Source: JAZKIX01 sp040384645 (GTDB taxonomy: Bacteria > Pseudomonadota > Gammaproteobacteria > Burkholderiales > Burkholderiaceae_D). Taken from it: DNA of 64,000 nt. The stretch lies in the NCBI GenBank assembly GCA_040384645.1, contig JAZKIX010000028.1:1-64000 (forward strand), read 5' to 3'. The position numbers and the translations under genes are program-made. Positions 52,186 through 61,949 of this stretch are shown in pieces. Every line of letters begins with the position of its first letter. Position 1 is the first letter of the stretch. The notes under the pieces were generated by a model. The model saw only the letters and a list, made by a program, of their open reading frames with translations, was not told where the DNA came from and did no database searches.

Positions 52186-54906
52186 ATGTCATCTATTCAA
52201 TCTGTTCCGTCCACAAGCGCCGCTTTGCCACTGCCAGCCGGCACCATTCGTCTACAAGATTATGCTCAGCCAGATTATTGGGTCGATACGGTCGAGATGG
52301 GTTTTGATCTTGATCCAGCCAATACCCGTGTGGCTACACGGTTGACCTTGCATCGGAATCCTGCTGCCAGCGGTCGCGATATCGTACTTAATGGGCAAGA
52401 ATTAGAGCTGGCGCAGTTGCGCATGAATGGCAAGGATTTGGCTAAGCGTGCTTATCAAATCAGACAAGGAATTTTGCGAATCTTCGACGCGCCGGATGAA
52501 GTGGTTTTAGAGATTGAAACTGTCATCCATCCAGAAAAGAACACATCGCTGTCCGGCTTGTACGTCTCTAACGGTAATTTTTTTACCCAATGTGAAGCCG
52601 AAGGGTTTCGCAAGATTACTTATTTCCCGGACCGGCCCGACGTGATGGCCAAATTCACCGTCATGCTGCGTGCCGATAAGAAAAAATATCCGGTCTTGTT
52701 GTCGAATGGCAACCTGATCGAGCAAGGCGATCTTGCTGGCGGCCGGCATTACGCCAAGTGGGAAGACCCGTTTAAAAAACCGTCATATCTTTTCGCTTTA
52801 GTGGCCGCCAAACTGATTTGCCAGGAAGACCAGATCAAGCTCAAATCCGGTCGCAAAGCCTTGCTACAAGTGTGGGTGGAAGACGGCAACCTGGATAAAA
52901 CCGAGCACGCCATGACCTCGCTCAAAAATAGCATACGCTGGGATGAGGAGCGCTACGGTCTGGAGCTTGATCTGGATCGTTTCATGATCGTGGCGGTCGG
53001 CGATTTCAATATGGGGGCGATGGAAAACAAGGGATTGAATATTTTCAATACCAAGTACGTCCTTGCTAATCCGCGCATTGCCACCGATGTCGATTACGCC
53101 AACATCGAAGCCGTGGTCGGACATGAATATTTCCATAACTGGACCGGCAACCGCGTTACCTGTCGTGACTGGTTTCAATTGTCCTTGAAAGAAGGATTGA
53201 CGGTGTTTCGCGATCAGGAATTTTCCGCCGATATGATAGGCACCGCTTCCGGTCGCGCCGTCAATCGGATCGACAATGTGCGCGTGCTGCGGCAGGCTCA
53301 GTTCCCAGAAGATGCAGGTCCCATGGCGCATCCGGTACGGCCTGATTCTTATGTCGAGATTAATAATTTTTATACCGTCACCATTTATGAAAAAGGTGCG
53401 GAAGTGGTGCGTATGGTGCAAACCCTGGTAGGGCGGGAAGGGTTTCGCAAAGGCATGGATTTGTATTTCAAACGGCATGACGGGCAAGCCGTTACCTGTG
53501 ACGATTTCCGGCTCGCCATGGCCAAGGCCAACGGTCGCGATCTGAAACAATTCGAGCGCTGGTATAGCCAGGCTGGGACGCCCCGCGTGGCGGTTGAAAC
53601 GCAGTACGATGCGCAGGCCAAAACCTTTGACATTACCTTGTCGCAAAGCTGCTCGGCAACCCCAGGGCAAGCTAAGAAATTGCCGTTTCATATTCCGTTT
53701 GCTGTCGGCTTGCTGGATGCCGCAGGCAACGACATGGCGCTCGTGCTGGATCAAGCGAAGCAAACCGACACAACTGCAACCACCGTGTTGCTCGAACTGA
53801 CCAAGGCACGACAAATCTTCCGTTTTGTTGGGGTGAATGAGATGCCGGTTCCGTCATTACTGCGCGATTTTTCGGCGCCGGTGATTGTCGATTACGACTA
53901 TGCGGATGCCGACTTGACGCATTTATTTACCCACGATTCNNNNNNNNNNGATTCCGATCCTTTCAACCGCTGGGAAGCAGGTCAAAGGCTGGCGATGCGC
54001 TGCCTTTTGAATTTGACACATGCAGTGCAAAACGGCCAGCCGCTGACGCTTGATCTAGCGTTCATTGATGCGCAGCGCAAGGCATTGAACGATGCTTCAC
54101 TTGACCCCGCATTTCGTGAACTGGCCTTAAGCTTGCCATCGGAAGCGATGATTGCTGAACAATTGGCAATCGTTGACCCGCAAGCGATTCATACGGCAAG
54201 GCAGTTTGTGCGAAAAGCGATGGCGCAATCGATCAAGGGTGATTTATTGACGGCTTACGAAGCGAACCTGACCTTGGGCGCGTATCGTCCAGATGCCGAA
54301 TCTGCCGGCAAACGTGGCTTGAAAAATCTTGCCTTGAGCTATTTGCTGGAATGGTCGGATGAATCAACGGTTCAGCTTGCAAAGGTGCAGGCTGAGCAAG
54401 CTGAAAATATGACGGATCGCGTCGCCGCACTGGCAGCCTTGATTAACTCTGGATCGAAGGGTGTTAAACCAATTGCGGCAAAGGCGTTACGGCAGTTTTA
54501 TAGTGAATTCAAAAATGAAGCCTTGGTCATCGACAAATGGTTTAGCTTGCAAGCGACGGCTAATACGACCGATGTCAAGGCGGTGCGCAAGTTGATGTTG
54601 CATCCAGCTTTTACTTTAAAAAATCCGAATCGTGCGCGTAGTCTGGTGCTGAGTTTTTGCAACGGTAATCCAGCCCAATTCCATGCGGCGGACGGTAGTG
54701 CTTACGCTTTTTGGGCTGAGCAAGTGATCGCACTAGATGCAATCAACCCGCAAGTTGCGGCCCGTCTGGCACGCAGCCTGGATCGCTGGCGCAAGTACTC
54801 GCCAGCATTGCAGCTCAAGATGCAACAAGCCTTGCAACGGGTCGCCAAAGCTAAAAAAATATCCAAGGATGTATTGGAAATTGTGAGCAAGGCGCTGGCT
54901 TCCTAA
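52186..54906 (+). CDS. pepN: Aminopeptidase N (M1 family), with an internal gap
   Basis: 906 codons as given. The M1 catalytic part has MGAMENKGLN (exopeptidase motif) and VVGHEYFHNWTGNRV with the distal Glu in LSLKEGLTVF, giving the HEXXH-type zinc site. The N-terminal beta domain and a long C-terminal superhelix complete the family layout. It removes N-terminal residues from peptides in the cytosol. Near residue 585 a 10-N run separates two copies of GATTC; if the contigs overlap there, the true sequence is HDSDPFNRWEAGQ and the protein has about 901 residues. Confidence 0.95.
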   Translation: MSSIQSVPSTSAALPLPAGTIRLQDYAQPDYWVDTVEMGFDLDPANTRVATRLTLHRNPAASGRDIVLNGQELELAQLRMNGKDLAKRAYQIRQGILRIFDAPDEVVLEIETVIHPEKNTSLSGLYVSNGNFFTQCEAEGFRKITYFPDRPDVMAKFTVMLRADKKKYPVLLSNGNLIEQGDLAGGRHYAKWEDPFKKPSYLFALVAAKLICQEDQIKLKSGRKALLQVWVEDGNLDKTEHAMTSLKNSIRWDEERYGLELDLDRFMIVAVGDFNMGAMENKGLNIFNTKYVLANPRIATDVDYANIEAVVGHEYFHNWTGNRVTCRDWFQLSLKEGLTVFRDQEFSADMIGTASGRAVNRIDNVRVLRQAQFPEDAGPMAHPVRPDSYVEINNFYTVTIYEKGAEVVRMVQTLVGREGFRKGMDLYFKRHDGQAVTCDDFRLAMAKANGRDLKQFERWYSQAGTPRVAVETQYDAQAKTFDITLSQSCSATPGQAKKLPFHIPFAVGLLDAAGNDMALVLDQAKQTDTTATTVLLELTKARQIFRFVGVNEMPVPSLLRDFSAPVIVDYDYADADLTHLFTHDXXXXDSDPFNRWEAGQRLAMRCLLNLTHAVQNGQPLTLDLAFIDAQRKALNDASLDPAFRELALSLPSEAMIAEQLAIVDPQAIHTARQFVRKAMAQSIKGDLLTAYEANLTLGAYRPDAESAGKRGLKNLALSYLLEWSDESTVQLAKVQAEQAENMTDRVAALAALINSGSKGVKPIAAKALRQFYSEFKNEALVIDKWFSLQATANTTDVKAVRKLMLHPAFTLKNPNRARSLVLSFCNGNPAQFHAADGSAYAFWAEQVIALDAINPQVAARLARSLDRWRKYSPALQLKMQQALQRVAKAKKISKDVLEIVSKALAS
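53940..53949. other. Assembly gap (10 N) inside pepN
   Basis: The left flank ends GATTC and the right flank begins GATTCC. This suggests an unmerged overlap, with no missing sequence. Confidence 0.9.
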
Positions 54907-54967
54907 TCATCCGAAGCATGTGCGCTGGCGAATAGAAATTATTTGTAATATCAAGAAAAGAGACATC

Positions 54968-55969
54968 ATGAAACGTATCAGTCTTACCCAGCATCTGGTC
55001 GAGGAACAGCGACAGAATCACAGCGTACCGGGCGAATTGCGCTTGCTGATTGAAGTGGTTGCGCGCGCCTGTAAAACCATCAGTCACGCCGTTGGCAAAG
55101 GCGCATTAGGTGACGTACTCGGCAGTGCGCATAGCGAAAATATTCAGGGCGAAGTCCAAAAAAAGCTCGACGTCATTTCCAATGAAATCCTGTTAGAAGC
55201 AAATGAGTGGGGCGGCCATCTGGCGGCAATGGCGTCGGAAGAGATGGAGTCGATACACCCAATCCCTAATCGCTATCCGATGGGCGAGTATCTGCTCTTG
55301 TTCGATCCTCTAGATGGATCAAGCAATATTGATGTCAATGTATCGATAGGCACTATTTTCTCGGTGTTGAAAGCACCGGATGGCATGGTTACACCAAGCG
55401 AAGCCGATTTTTTACAGCCGGGCAGCAAACAAGTTGCCGCAGGCTACGCGGTATATGGCCCTCAAACTGTGCTGGTTTTGACTACCGGAAATGGCGTAAA
55501 TTGCTTTACGCTGGATCGGGAAATGGGTTCCTGGGTTTTGACCGACCAAAATATGCGAATACCGCTGGAAACCAAAGAATTCGCCGTCAACACATCCAAT
55601 TCACGCCATTGGTATCCACCGGTAACGCGTTATATCGATGAAATGCTGGACGGAATCAATGGCCCGCGCGGCAAAGACTTTAATATGCGCTGGATCGCGT
55701 CAATGGTGGCGGACGTGCATCGGATATTAAATCGCGGCGGTATATTTTTGTATCCCGCCGATACCCGCGATCCAACCATGCCGGGCAAATTACGTTTGAT
55801 GTACGAAGCCAATCCAATGGCTTTCATCGTCGAACAAGCCGGTGGTGCCGCGACCGATGGTCGGCAACGCATCATGGATATCCAGCCGCAAAAATTACAT
55901 CAGCGCCTGCCGGTATTTCTCGGTTCAAAACACGAGGTGGAACTGGTTACTGCTTATCACAAGGCATAA
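54968..55969 (+). CDS. fbp: Fructose-1,6-bisphosphatase class I
   Basis: 333 residues; gluconeogenic hydrolysis of fructose 1,6-bisphosphate. Metal and substrate motifs are MASEEMESI, LLFDPLDGSSNIDVN, GNGVNCFTLDREMGSW, IASMVADVHRIL and the GKLRLMYEANPMA loop. The ATG at 54968 with AAAGAG ahead is chosen over the upstream in-frame 54920. It lies 61 bp after pepN on the same strand and is followed by tRNA-Thr. Confidence 0.96.
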   Translation: MKRISLTQHLVEEQRQNHSVPGELRLLIEVVARACKTISHAVGKGALGDVLGSAHSENIQGEVQKKLDVISNEILLEANEWGGHLAAMASEEMESIHPIPNRYPMGEYLLLFDPLDGSSNIDVNVSIGTIFSVLKAPDGMVTPSEADFLQPGSKQVAAGYAVYGPQTVLVLTTGNGVNCFTLDREMGSWVLTDQNMRIPLETKEFAVNTSNSRHWYPPVTRYIDEMLDGINGPRGKDFNMRWIASMVADVHRILNRGGIFLYPADTRDPTMPGKLRLMYEANPMAFIVEQAGGAATDGRQRIMDIQPQKLHQRLPVFLGSKHEVELVTAYHKA

Positions 55970-56069
55970 ATGATCTCGACCGGTGCGCTTTCAATACGTT
56001 CTTAAGGATTCCAAAGCGCCAAACGCGCTGATATAATGCGCATCAGTCTGTCAGCTCGAAGACACGTGT

Positions 56070-56145
56070 GCCGGTGTAGCTCAGTTGGTAGAGCAATTCA
56101 TTCGTAATGAAGAGGTCGGGGGTTCGACTCCTCTCTCCGGCACCA
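56070..56145 (+). tRNA. tRNA-Thr (anticodon CGU)
   Basis: 76 bases including encoded CCA. The anticodon loop is TTCGTAA. Acceptor GCCGGTG pairs with CTCCGGC except for a T6-T67 mismatch; the 27-43 pair is also a purine-purine mismatch (A-G), as is the G-A at the same place in E. coli ThrW. The T-stem has two G-T pairs. It is followed after 41 bp by a terminator. Confidence 0.93.
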
Positions 56146-56186
56146 GTTAAGCAACAACAAGCGACAAAACGTTCGCAAAGTACTGC

Positions 56187-56224
56187 AAAATCCCTTGGCG
56201 TTGATCGTGCAAGGGATTTTTTTT
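56187..56224 (+). terminator. Terminator after tRNA-Thr
   Basis: AAAATCCCTTG and CAAGGGATTTT form an 11-bp stem with a 12-base loop, followed by eight T. It ends the tRNA-Thr transcript and possibly fbp. Confidence 0.85.
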
Positions 56225-56446
56225 GCGAAAATTTTCCTGAATGGCTACTCAACCGCCTTTCCTAGATCAGGCTTTTATTCGGAGTTGCAGGCTTTTAAAT
56301 AGACGCATCTCACCATAACGATGGGAAGAGGAATTCATAAGCAAATTAACAATGTAAAGTCATTGAGATATTTTCTATAAATGCTTATAGTTAAATTTGG
56401 GCAATCGGCGAGAATTCGTTTTAGTACATTGAGGAGTTAAATTTTC

Positions 56447-56866
56447 ATGGCGTATAAAACGCATCCACTGTTTTATTTGTTGAGTCTGTGTATTTTTAGC
56501 CTGTACTACTACTATTACAATCACACAGTTATAGAGCAAACAGGGTTAACTATCGATTCACTCTGGACAATAGTTAAATTTGTAATGATGTACGGCGGCG
56601 CGTTTACCCTTGCCGCATTTGTTTTTGACTCGTGGCGTCTTAAACACTCGGCTGCCCTGTCATTTGGTATATGGTTTTTTGTATATTTAATAATGATCAC
56701 TTTTAAAAACGCTGATTTTATGAGGGTTTATCCGGAAGGCGGGCAGTGTCTGATTGTGCCGATTACTGTTTATCCTTTAATCGGAATAAGCATGTTACTG
56801 GGGCATTGTATTGGCCGTGTTATGTGGGTTTTTAAAGATGAGGAGTGGAAAAAAGCACATGGTTAG
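56447..56866 (+). CDS. Small polytopic membrane protein of unknown function
   Basis: 139 residues with about four hydrophobic helices (LFYLLSLCIFSLYYYYY, FVMMYGGAFTLAAFVFD, FGIWFFVYLIMITF, VPITVYPLIGISMLLG). AT-richer than the surrounding genes and preceded by a GAGG site, 7 bp before the ATG. No family recognised; the base composition hints at horizontal acquisition. It converges with the next gene at a shared terminator. Confidence 0.7.
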   Translation: MAYKTHPLFYLLSLCIFSLYYYYYNHTVIEQTGLTIDSLWTIVKFVMMYGGAFTLAAFVFDSWRLKHSAALSFGIWFFVYLIMITFKNADFMRVYPEGGQCLIVPITVYPLIGISMLLGHCIGRVMWVFKDEEWKKAHG

Positions 56867-56947
56867 CTAGGTTTATAATCATGACTAATAAATTGCACTT
56901 TGTCTTTGTTAATCGATACTGCAAGCATTTCGCGTTAATTCCCCCAT

Positions 56948-56975
56948 AAAAAAAGCCGCGTGTTGCGGCTTTTTT
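56948..56975. terminator. Bidirectional terminator
   Basis: AAAAAAAGCCGC-GTGTT-GCGGCTTTTTT lies between a plus-strand membrane protein gene and a minus-strand lipoprotein gene, and can serve both. Confidence 0.88.
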
Positions 56976-56989
56976 GTAATGATTCACCT

Positions 56990-57310
56990 TTATCGACGTC
57001 CATGTCCACCATGCCGGCCGTCACGAAAACCGTGATGCCAACGATGTCCTCGGTGGCCAGAATAAACGCCGAGGCCAAACGAAATTGACGGCCCAACATA
57101 ATATGGAACACCAAACCAAGGGTTGATGTAGGTCGGCGCAACGAACATTGGCTGAGGCATCTCGTCAACGGTATACCACTCGCCTTCATCATCCCAACTG
57201 ACTGGTGCACGAGTGGCCACAGGTTGATAGACGGCACAACCTCCGAGCGACGATGCGACTACTAACGCAAATATCAGACGTTTTGTTGCGCCGTTCAGTA
57301 GTGTGTTCAT
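56990..57310 (-). CDS. Small secreted lipoprotein, Tyr/Gly/His-rich tail
   Basis: 106 residues. Signal peptide with lipobox LGGC (VVASSLGGCAVYQPV). The mature part has YVGPSISFGLGVYSGHRGHRWHHGFRDG-like sequence with a basic His/Gly/Arg C-terminus. No domain recognised; the type is common among small outer-membrane lipoproteins of Burkholderiales. The tail could bind metals (inference). Confidence 0.72.
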   Translation of the reverse strand: MNTLLNGATKRLIFALVVASSLGGCAVYQPVATRAPVSWDDEGEWYTVDEMPQPMFVAPTYINPWFGVPYYVGPSISFGLGVYSGHRGHRWHHGFRDGRHGGHGRR

Positions 57311-57414
57311 GGTAGCCCCCTAGACCAATAATCCATTAGTTGCAGATTAACTTCCGTCGTTCATCAAATTTACAGGCTGTTACATTGATGTGGGGTAAAT
57401 AGGCGGTACGGTCG

Positions 57415-58878
57415 TTACAGCCAATATCCCATCGATCTAGCGAACCACTCTTTGATCCGGTCAATATTTGGACGCTTTACCCATTGCTCTATGTCTATTT
57501 GTTTGGAGTCGCGCAAGTCTTCTTTAAATGCGTTTTCCATCTCTTGTCCAAAAGGTTCGCCAAGCACGATTAAATTGATTTCATTGTTATGCATAAAACT
57601 TCGGGTATCGATATTGGTTGATCCGACGGTCGACCATACGCCGTCAATGACCGCTGTTTTTGCATGTAATACCGAGATTTGTAATTCAAACAGCTTAACG
57701 CCACTTTCAAGCAATTGAGTATAAAACGATCTCCCGGCATGGATGACTAGGCTGCTATCGGATACGCCAGGCAATATGATCTGCACATCGACACCTCGCT
57801 GCGCTGCTTTGCATAGCGCGTCAATGCTCTGGCTGTCGGGTACGAAGTATGCGGAGGTGATATGGATAGATTTTTGGGCTTGTTGGATGGCCAGAATATA
57901 TGCTTTGTAAATTGCATAATCGCCTTTGGGTTCGCTGGCAAGTACACGGACAATTTCGTCCCCGGTCGGTGTCAACTGCGGAAATAGATTTCGATCCGCC
58001 AAGTCTTCCTTACTTTGTTTAAGCCAGGTGTCGAGAAAGATCCACTGAAAGGATGCTACTGCCGGCCCTTCGATTTTCAAATGCGTGTCGCGCCAGCCAA
58101 TTTTATCTTCATTCTTTTTGCCTGAGCGAAATAGTGAACCATTGGAATAGGTATTGCTGATATTAACGCCACCAGCAAATGCAACTTTTCCATCGACAAT
58201 CAAGATTTTCCGATGGTCGCGGTTATTAATCCGCCAGCGCCCAACCCGTGCGAAAGGATTAATTGGATTAAATGCTACCAACTGGATGCCAGCATCACGC
58301 ATACGGTCGAAGAAGGTGGCAGGCGTGCCGATCGTGCCGACACTATCGTAAATAATCCTGACCTGTACGCCTTCTTTTTGCTTGGCGATCAGTAGGTCGG
58401 AAAAACGCTGACCTAATGGATCTTGGTCAAAGATGTACGTTTCCAAATTGATGTGATCATGTGCTTGGGTAATGGCATCGATCATGGATAAGATTGTCTG
58501 AGGGCCATCAAATAGCAAGACGACTTTATTACCCGCTATCAGGGGAGTGCCAGTTGCGGCTTCTTCCAATGTGGCGAGCGCGTTAATGTCGATGGGGGCT
58601 TTCAACCAACGTTTTGCCAGTAATGCACTAGTCTTTTTTGCACTCAGAGTGCCGTGCGCGGTGGTAACCGTAGGTGTTAAATTGGGCGACAGCGAGGTAT
58701 TTAAATATTGGACGTCGGGTAGGGTGGCGCAGGCAGGTAAAAATAAGACGAAGCTGAATGCAAGTAACAAAAAAAAGCGTTCGGCTGCATTATGCAGTCG
58801 ATGTTTTAAAGCGTTATGCGGCAGGGGGAAATGTGCACGCGATGTATCGCCTGGCGTTGACAAATGCGTGGCGTGCAT
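57415..58878 (-). CDS. Phospholipase D-family (cardiolipin synthase-like) protein with lipobox-like signal
   Basis: 487 residues with two HKD motifs: HRKILIVD with downstream GGVNI, and HAKTAVID with GSTNID. These mark cardiolipin synthase-type transferases that make cardiolipin from phosphatidylglycerol. Instead of the usual two N-terminal helices there is one hydrophobic segment ending LPAC (AFSFVLFLPACATLPD), so it may be a lipoprotein resembling ClsC-like outer branches. ATG 58878 with AGGGAAA is chosen over the longer frame. Neighbouring genes are DUF5670 and BON. Confidence 0.85.
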   Translation of the reverse strand: MHATHLSTPGDTSRAHFPLPHNALKHRLHNAAERFFLLLAFSFVLFLPACATLPDVQYLNTSLSPNLTPTVTTAHGTLSAKKTSALLAKRWLKAPIDINALATLEEAATGTPLIAGNKVVLLFDGPQTILSMIDAITQAHDHINLETYIFDQDPLGQRFSDLLIAKQKEGVQVRIIYDSVGTIGTPATFFDRMRDAGIQLVAFNPINPFARVGRWRINNRDHRKILIVDGKVAFAGGVNISNTYSNGSLFRSGKKNEDKIGWRDTHLKIEGPAVASFQWIFLDTWLKQSKEDLADRNLFPQLTPTGDEIVRVLASEPKGDYAIYKAYILAIQQAQKSIHITSAYFVPDSQSIDALCKAAQRGVDVQIILPGVSDSSLVIHAGRSFYTQLLESGVKLFELQISVLHAKTAVIDGVWSTVGSTNIDTRSFMHNNEINLIVLGEPFGQEMENAFKEDLRDSKQIDIEQWVKRPNIDRIKEWFARSMGYWL

Positions 58879-58912
58879 AGTTTCCCTGCATGGTGTTATT
58901 GATAGCTGAAAC

Positions 58913-59059
58913 TTAAACACCGCGACCAGATATGAGTCGCAGTAAAACCATGACCACAGCAATGACCAACAATACGTGAATAAAACCGCCGATGGTGTAA
59001 GAGGTGACTAAGCCAAGAAGCCACAGAATAAGCAATACGACTGCAATTGTATAAAGCAT
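58913..59059 (-). CDS. DUF5670 (lmo0937) family membrane peptide
   Basis: 48 residues, two hydrophobic helices: MLYTIAVVLLILWLLGLV, then TIGGFIHVLLVIAVVMVLLRL. This is the standard form of the Lmo0937 family, small stress-associated membrane peptides. GGAG lies 7 bp before the ATG. It lies 34 bp from the phospholipase gene and 73 bp after the BON gene on the same strand. Confidence 0.88.
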   Translation of the reverse strand: MLYTIAVVLLILWLLGLVTSYTIGGFIHVLLVIAVVMVLLRLISGRGV

Positions 59060-59132
59060 GATATTTCTCCAGTGTTTTTAAAAGTACTAATTTTGCGACA
59101 ACACAAAATTTATATCGTTAGCGATAGCAAAC

Positions 59133-59444
59133 TTACTTCAACCGCATATCGTTTTTGACGGACTTCACACCGTCAATGGTGCGAGCGACCTCGATGGCTT
59201 TGGCAATATTGTCTTCAGACCGGACGAAGCCGCTTAACTGCACAATGCCCTTGAATGTCTCGACATTAATTTCGGCGGCTTTCAGGGTCGGCTCATTGAA
59301 GATGGCGGCCTTTACTTTGGTCGTGATGACTGTGTCATCGACATATTGACCTGTGCTTTCCTTGGTTGGGCTGGATGCACAACCAACGACGCCCGTCATG
59401 AGTGAGACAACAAAAATAGCGCTGAGCAGCTTATGGCATTTCAT
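59133..59444 (-). CDS. BON-domain lipoprotein
   Basis: 103 residues. Signal peptide with lipobox VVGC (LMTGVVGCASSPTK), then one BON domain: DTVITTKVKAAIFNEPTLKA, INVETFKGIVQLSGFV, and a final IDGVKSVKNDMRLK. BON domains bind phospholipids or act in the periplasm (OsmY/DolP type). A role in outer-membrane upkeep is likely. It lies in a group of envelope-stress genes. Confidence 0.92.
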   Translation of the reverse strand: MKCHKLLSAIFVVSLMTGVVGCASSPTKESTGQYVDDTVITTKVKAAIFNEPTLKAAEINVETFKGIVQLSGFVRSEDNIAKAIEVARTIDGVKSVKNDMRLK

Positions 59445-59789
59445 ATCGATTTCTCCTAAAAAATAATGCAGTTGGTGTTACGAATAGTCACGAAGTACAC
59501 TGCGGCAATGAAAGCAATTCCACTGTAATATTTCCAGTGCCGGAATAATTTATCGCTGCAATTGACCACGCATACTGTTTGATCAATACGTTCAGATTAC
59601 AGAATGTTGCCTTGCGCATCTGTTCGCTAGCACACGTAGACCCACATTTTCTGCACATGAAAAATTGAGAGAGGCCCAATTAAATGGAAGAGAAGTGGCA
59701 GGGAACATAATTTGTATAAGCGCTATTTAAGCCACCGTTTGTCGATAATAGATTGCGGTGCACGCTTAAATTTCCCCAAGGAGAGGAAG
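59445..59789. other. Intergenic stretch with no recognised feature
   Basis: 345 bp between the BON gene start and the AsmA-like gene end. Promoter sequences for the BON gene should be here but none is clear. Confidence 0.55.
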
Positions 59790-61874
59790 CTATCGTTGAG
59801 TGCCCTTGGAGCGATCAGATTGGGCTATAGGTTTGATAGCGGGAGGCGGCGCAAGTTTGCTTTTTGCTTGCAGCAAAAGCTTGGCACATGGGCTGTCTTC
59901 ATTTTCCCCCTTATTAATTAATGGAAGCAAGCCCACCGCTGCCGGCGCCAATGCGGCGAGCGCTACAGCGCTGCCTGCTTTCAATGCCAGTACGCCTTTG
60001 TCCACACTTACTTTGGGCTGCTTGAAGCTGCCTGTAACATAAAATGGTGCGCGTAAAGACAATAGCCGCAACCCCTTACTGTCGGGCGTGATCTTTAGAT
60101 TAAGCTGTTCTTCTTTTAAACTGGCATCGCCTTCCACCTGGACTATTGATTCGTCGGTATCGACCACAAATGTACGTGCTTGCATCAAGCCGTCCTTTAG
60201 TACGAACTCGCTGGCCATGCAATTGATCTTGATCTGCTTGTCGCCGGTAAGCTTGATCAAGGCAATGTTGCCTAGATTAAGGCCTAGTTCTTCCAATAAT
60301 AATTTGCTGATGCTGCCATGCTCTATCAGCATTTTTGCTTCGCCATTGGCGCTGCCGAGTATGCTTGCAACGGAGTTGCCGGTGGCACTCAGTGCTACTT
60401 GACCGTCGATGGCACCAAGACTGGCTTGCATCTTTTTTACGGTAGGGAATAACTGCTTGAGCTTCAAATGCCGGATTGTTATTTTCATTTCCGATTGCAT
60501 TGCTTTGTGGCGGCCATCAAGCTTGATATTGCTACTGATATTGCCATCGGCAATACCGAAATTAAGGGGTAGTAAGGACAACACGCCGTCTTTCAATCCT
60601 ATCTTTGCCTCGACATCGCCCAGTGGGAGATTTTTCGGGCCTCGAACTAGTTTTCCTGCAGCAAACTGTACATCGATATCGATGTTTTGCCAGCGTTCTG
60701 TGCGGAATCGATCCACCGGAAAAACTTTGTCGCTTTCTATACCCGAGTCGTCGGTCGGCGTAGTAGTGGTGGCTTTCAACTGATCATCATCGGCTGCATT
60801 GTCGTTTGGCGGGCTACCAAGCAGCGGCCCCAGGTCGCGTAAGTGGAGTTGGTTGGAAGTGACCTTTCCTTTCAGGAGAGGGCGGGTGGCGCGCGACTGA
60901 TATTCGAGCGTGCCACCAATGTCGCTAGCACCGACTTTGCCGCTGAATTTCTCATAGGTCCAATCGCCGCCATAGGAGTTCAGCGTGCCGGTCAAGTGGC
61001 CTTCAGTGCTATACGGCGGTGTTTCAGGTAAGACCACGCCAGTTAGTGCATATAGCTGTGCTAGGCTGGGGCCTGACAAATGCAAACGCATATCAAGCGC
61101 TGCCAGTTGGCGCGGCTTGCTCAAGGTGCCGCTAGCCGTCAATTTGGTTTTGCCTACTTGCAAGCTCGCAGCGACCGGATAAGGGGCGGTTTGACTTTGC
61201 AGCGACATCAACGCGCCCGCATTGCCGGAGCCAGTCATTTTTTCGCCATTGAATGTGCCTGCGATTTTCCATTGCAGGTCGCGATGGTCGCCGGCACCCT
61301 CAGTCATAGTGTCGAAGGAGGCGTTCAACTTTATGTGTTTGACGGCATCCCTAGCATTTAACTTCCCATCCTCGATTGATAACTTTTGGAATTCGATTTG
61401 CGATGGAGAAGGTGTGTCCGACTGCCGGAATGTCCAATTATTTTTACCATCGGCAGTGCGTTCCAGATTGAGGATGGGGCGGATTGCGACGAGATCTGAA
61501 ATGATAAGTTTGCGCGTCAATATCAGCGGTATTGGACTAAACGAAAACGATACTCGCTCCACTTGTGCCATCGGCGGCGTGGTATTCAACTCGCTCGGAT
61601 TGCCTATGGTGATGCGTTCCGCCGTAATGTGTGGCCAGTTCAACCAAGTCTGCCAACCGGTGTTGCCTACAGGTGGCGCGACCCAAGTCAGTGCCAGATT
61701 GCCTTCGATGCTGACGTTGCGACCTATGGCATTACTTAAACGCGTATTGACCCATGGCTTGGCGCGGTTCCAATCCATATTTAGTACTAACACTACGGCG
61801 ATGGTCGACAGCACCAGTACGGCTGACGCAATACTGAGGCCGATGATTTTCTTGCGGCGTGTCATTGTCATCAT
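59790..61874 (-). CDS. AsmA-family protein
   Basis: 694 residues. One N-terminal helix (IIGLSIASAVLVLSTIAVVLVL) anchors a long periplasmic beta-rich body; RLSNAIGRNVSIEGNLALTW is the AsmA start, LNLKITPDSKGLRLLSLRAPFYVTGSF the C-terminal AsmA block. AsmA-like proteins form lipid-transfer bridges between the membranes. Starts at ATG 61874, 61871 or 61865 are close. A DUF3096 membrane peptide lies upstream on the same strand. Confidence 0.92.
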   Translation of the reverse strand: MMTMTRRKKIIGLSIASAVLVLSTIAVVLVLNMDWNRAKPWVNTRLSNAIGRNVSIEGNLALTWVAPPVGNTGWQTWLNWPHITAERITIGNPSELNTTPPMAQVERVSFSFSPIPLILTRKLIISDLVAIRPILNLERTADGKNNWTFRQSDTPSPSQIEFQKLSIEDGKLNARDAVKHIKLNASFDTMTEGAGDHRDLQWKIAGTFNGEKMTGSGNAGALMSLQSQTAPYPVAASLQVGKTKLTASGTLSKPRQLAALDMRLHLSGPSLAQLYALTGVVLPETPPYSTEGHLTGTLNSYGGDWTYEKFSGKVGASDIGGTLEYQSRATRPLLKGKVTSNQLHLRDLGPLLGSPPNDNAADDDQLKATTTTPTDDSGIESDKVFPVDRFRTERWQNIDIDVQFAAGKLVRGPKNLPLGDVEAKIGLKDGVLSLLPLNFGIADGNISSNIKLDGRHKAMQSEMKITIRHLKLKQLFPTVKKMQASLGAIDGQVALSATGNSVASILGSANGEAKMLIEHGSISKLLLEELGLNLGNIALIKLTGDKQIKINCMASEFVLKDGLMQARTFVVDTDESIVQVEGDASLKEEQLNLKITPDSKGLRLLSLRAPFYVTGSFKQPKVSVDKGVLALKAGSAVALAALAPAAVGLLPLINKGENEDSPCAKLLLQAKSKLAPPPAIKPIAQSDRSKGTQR

Positions 61875-61949
61875 GGTTGAGATTATTCAAGGGTCTAAAA
61901 ACGCAGTGTTTATATGCAACTGCGGTCGCGATCACAGACCAAGGAAGAC

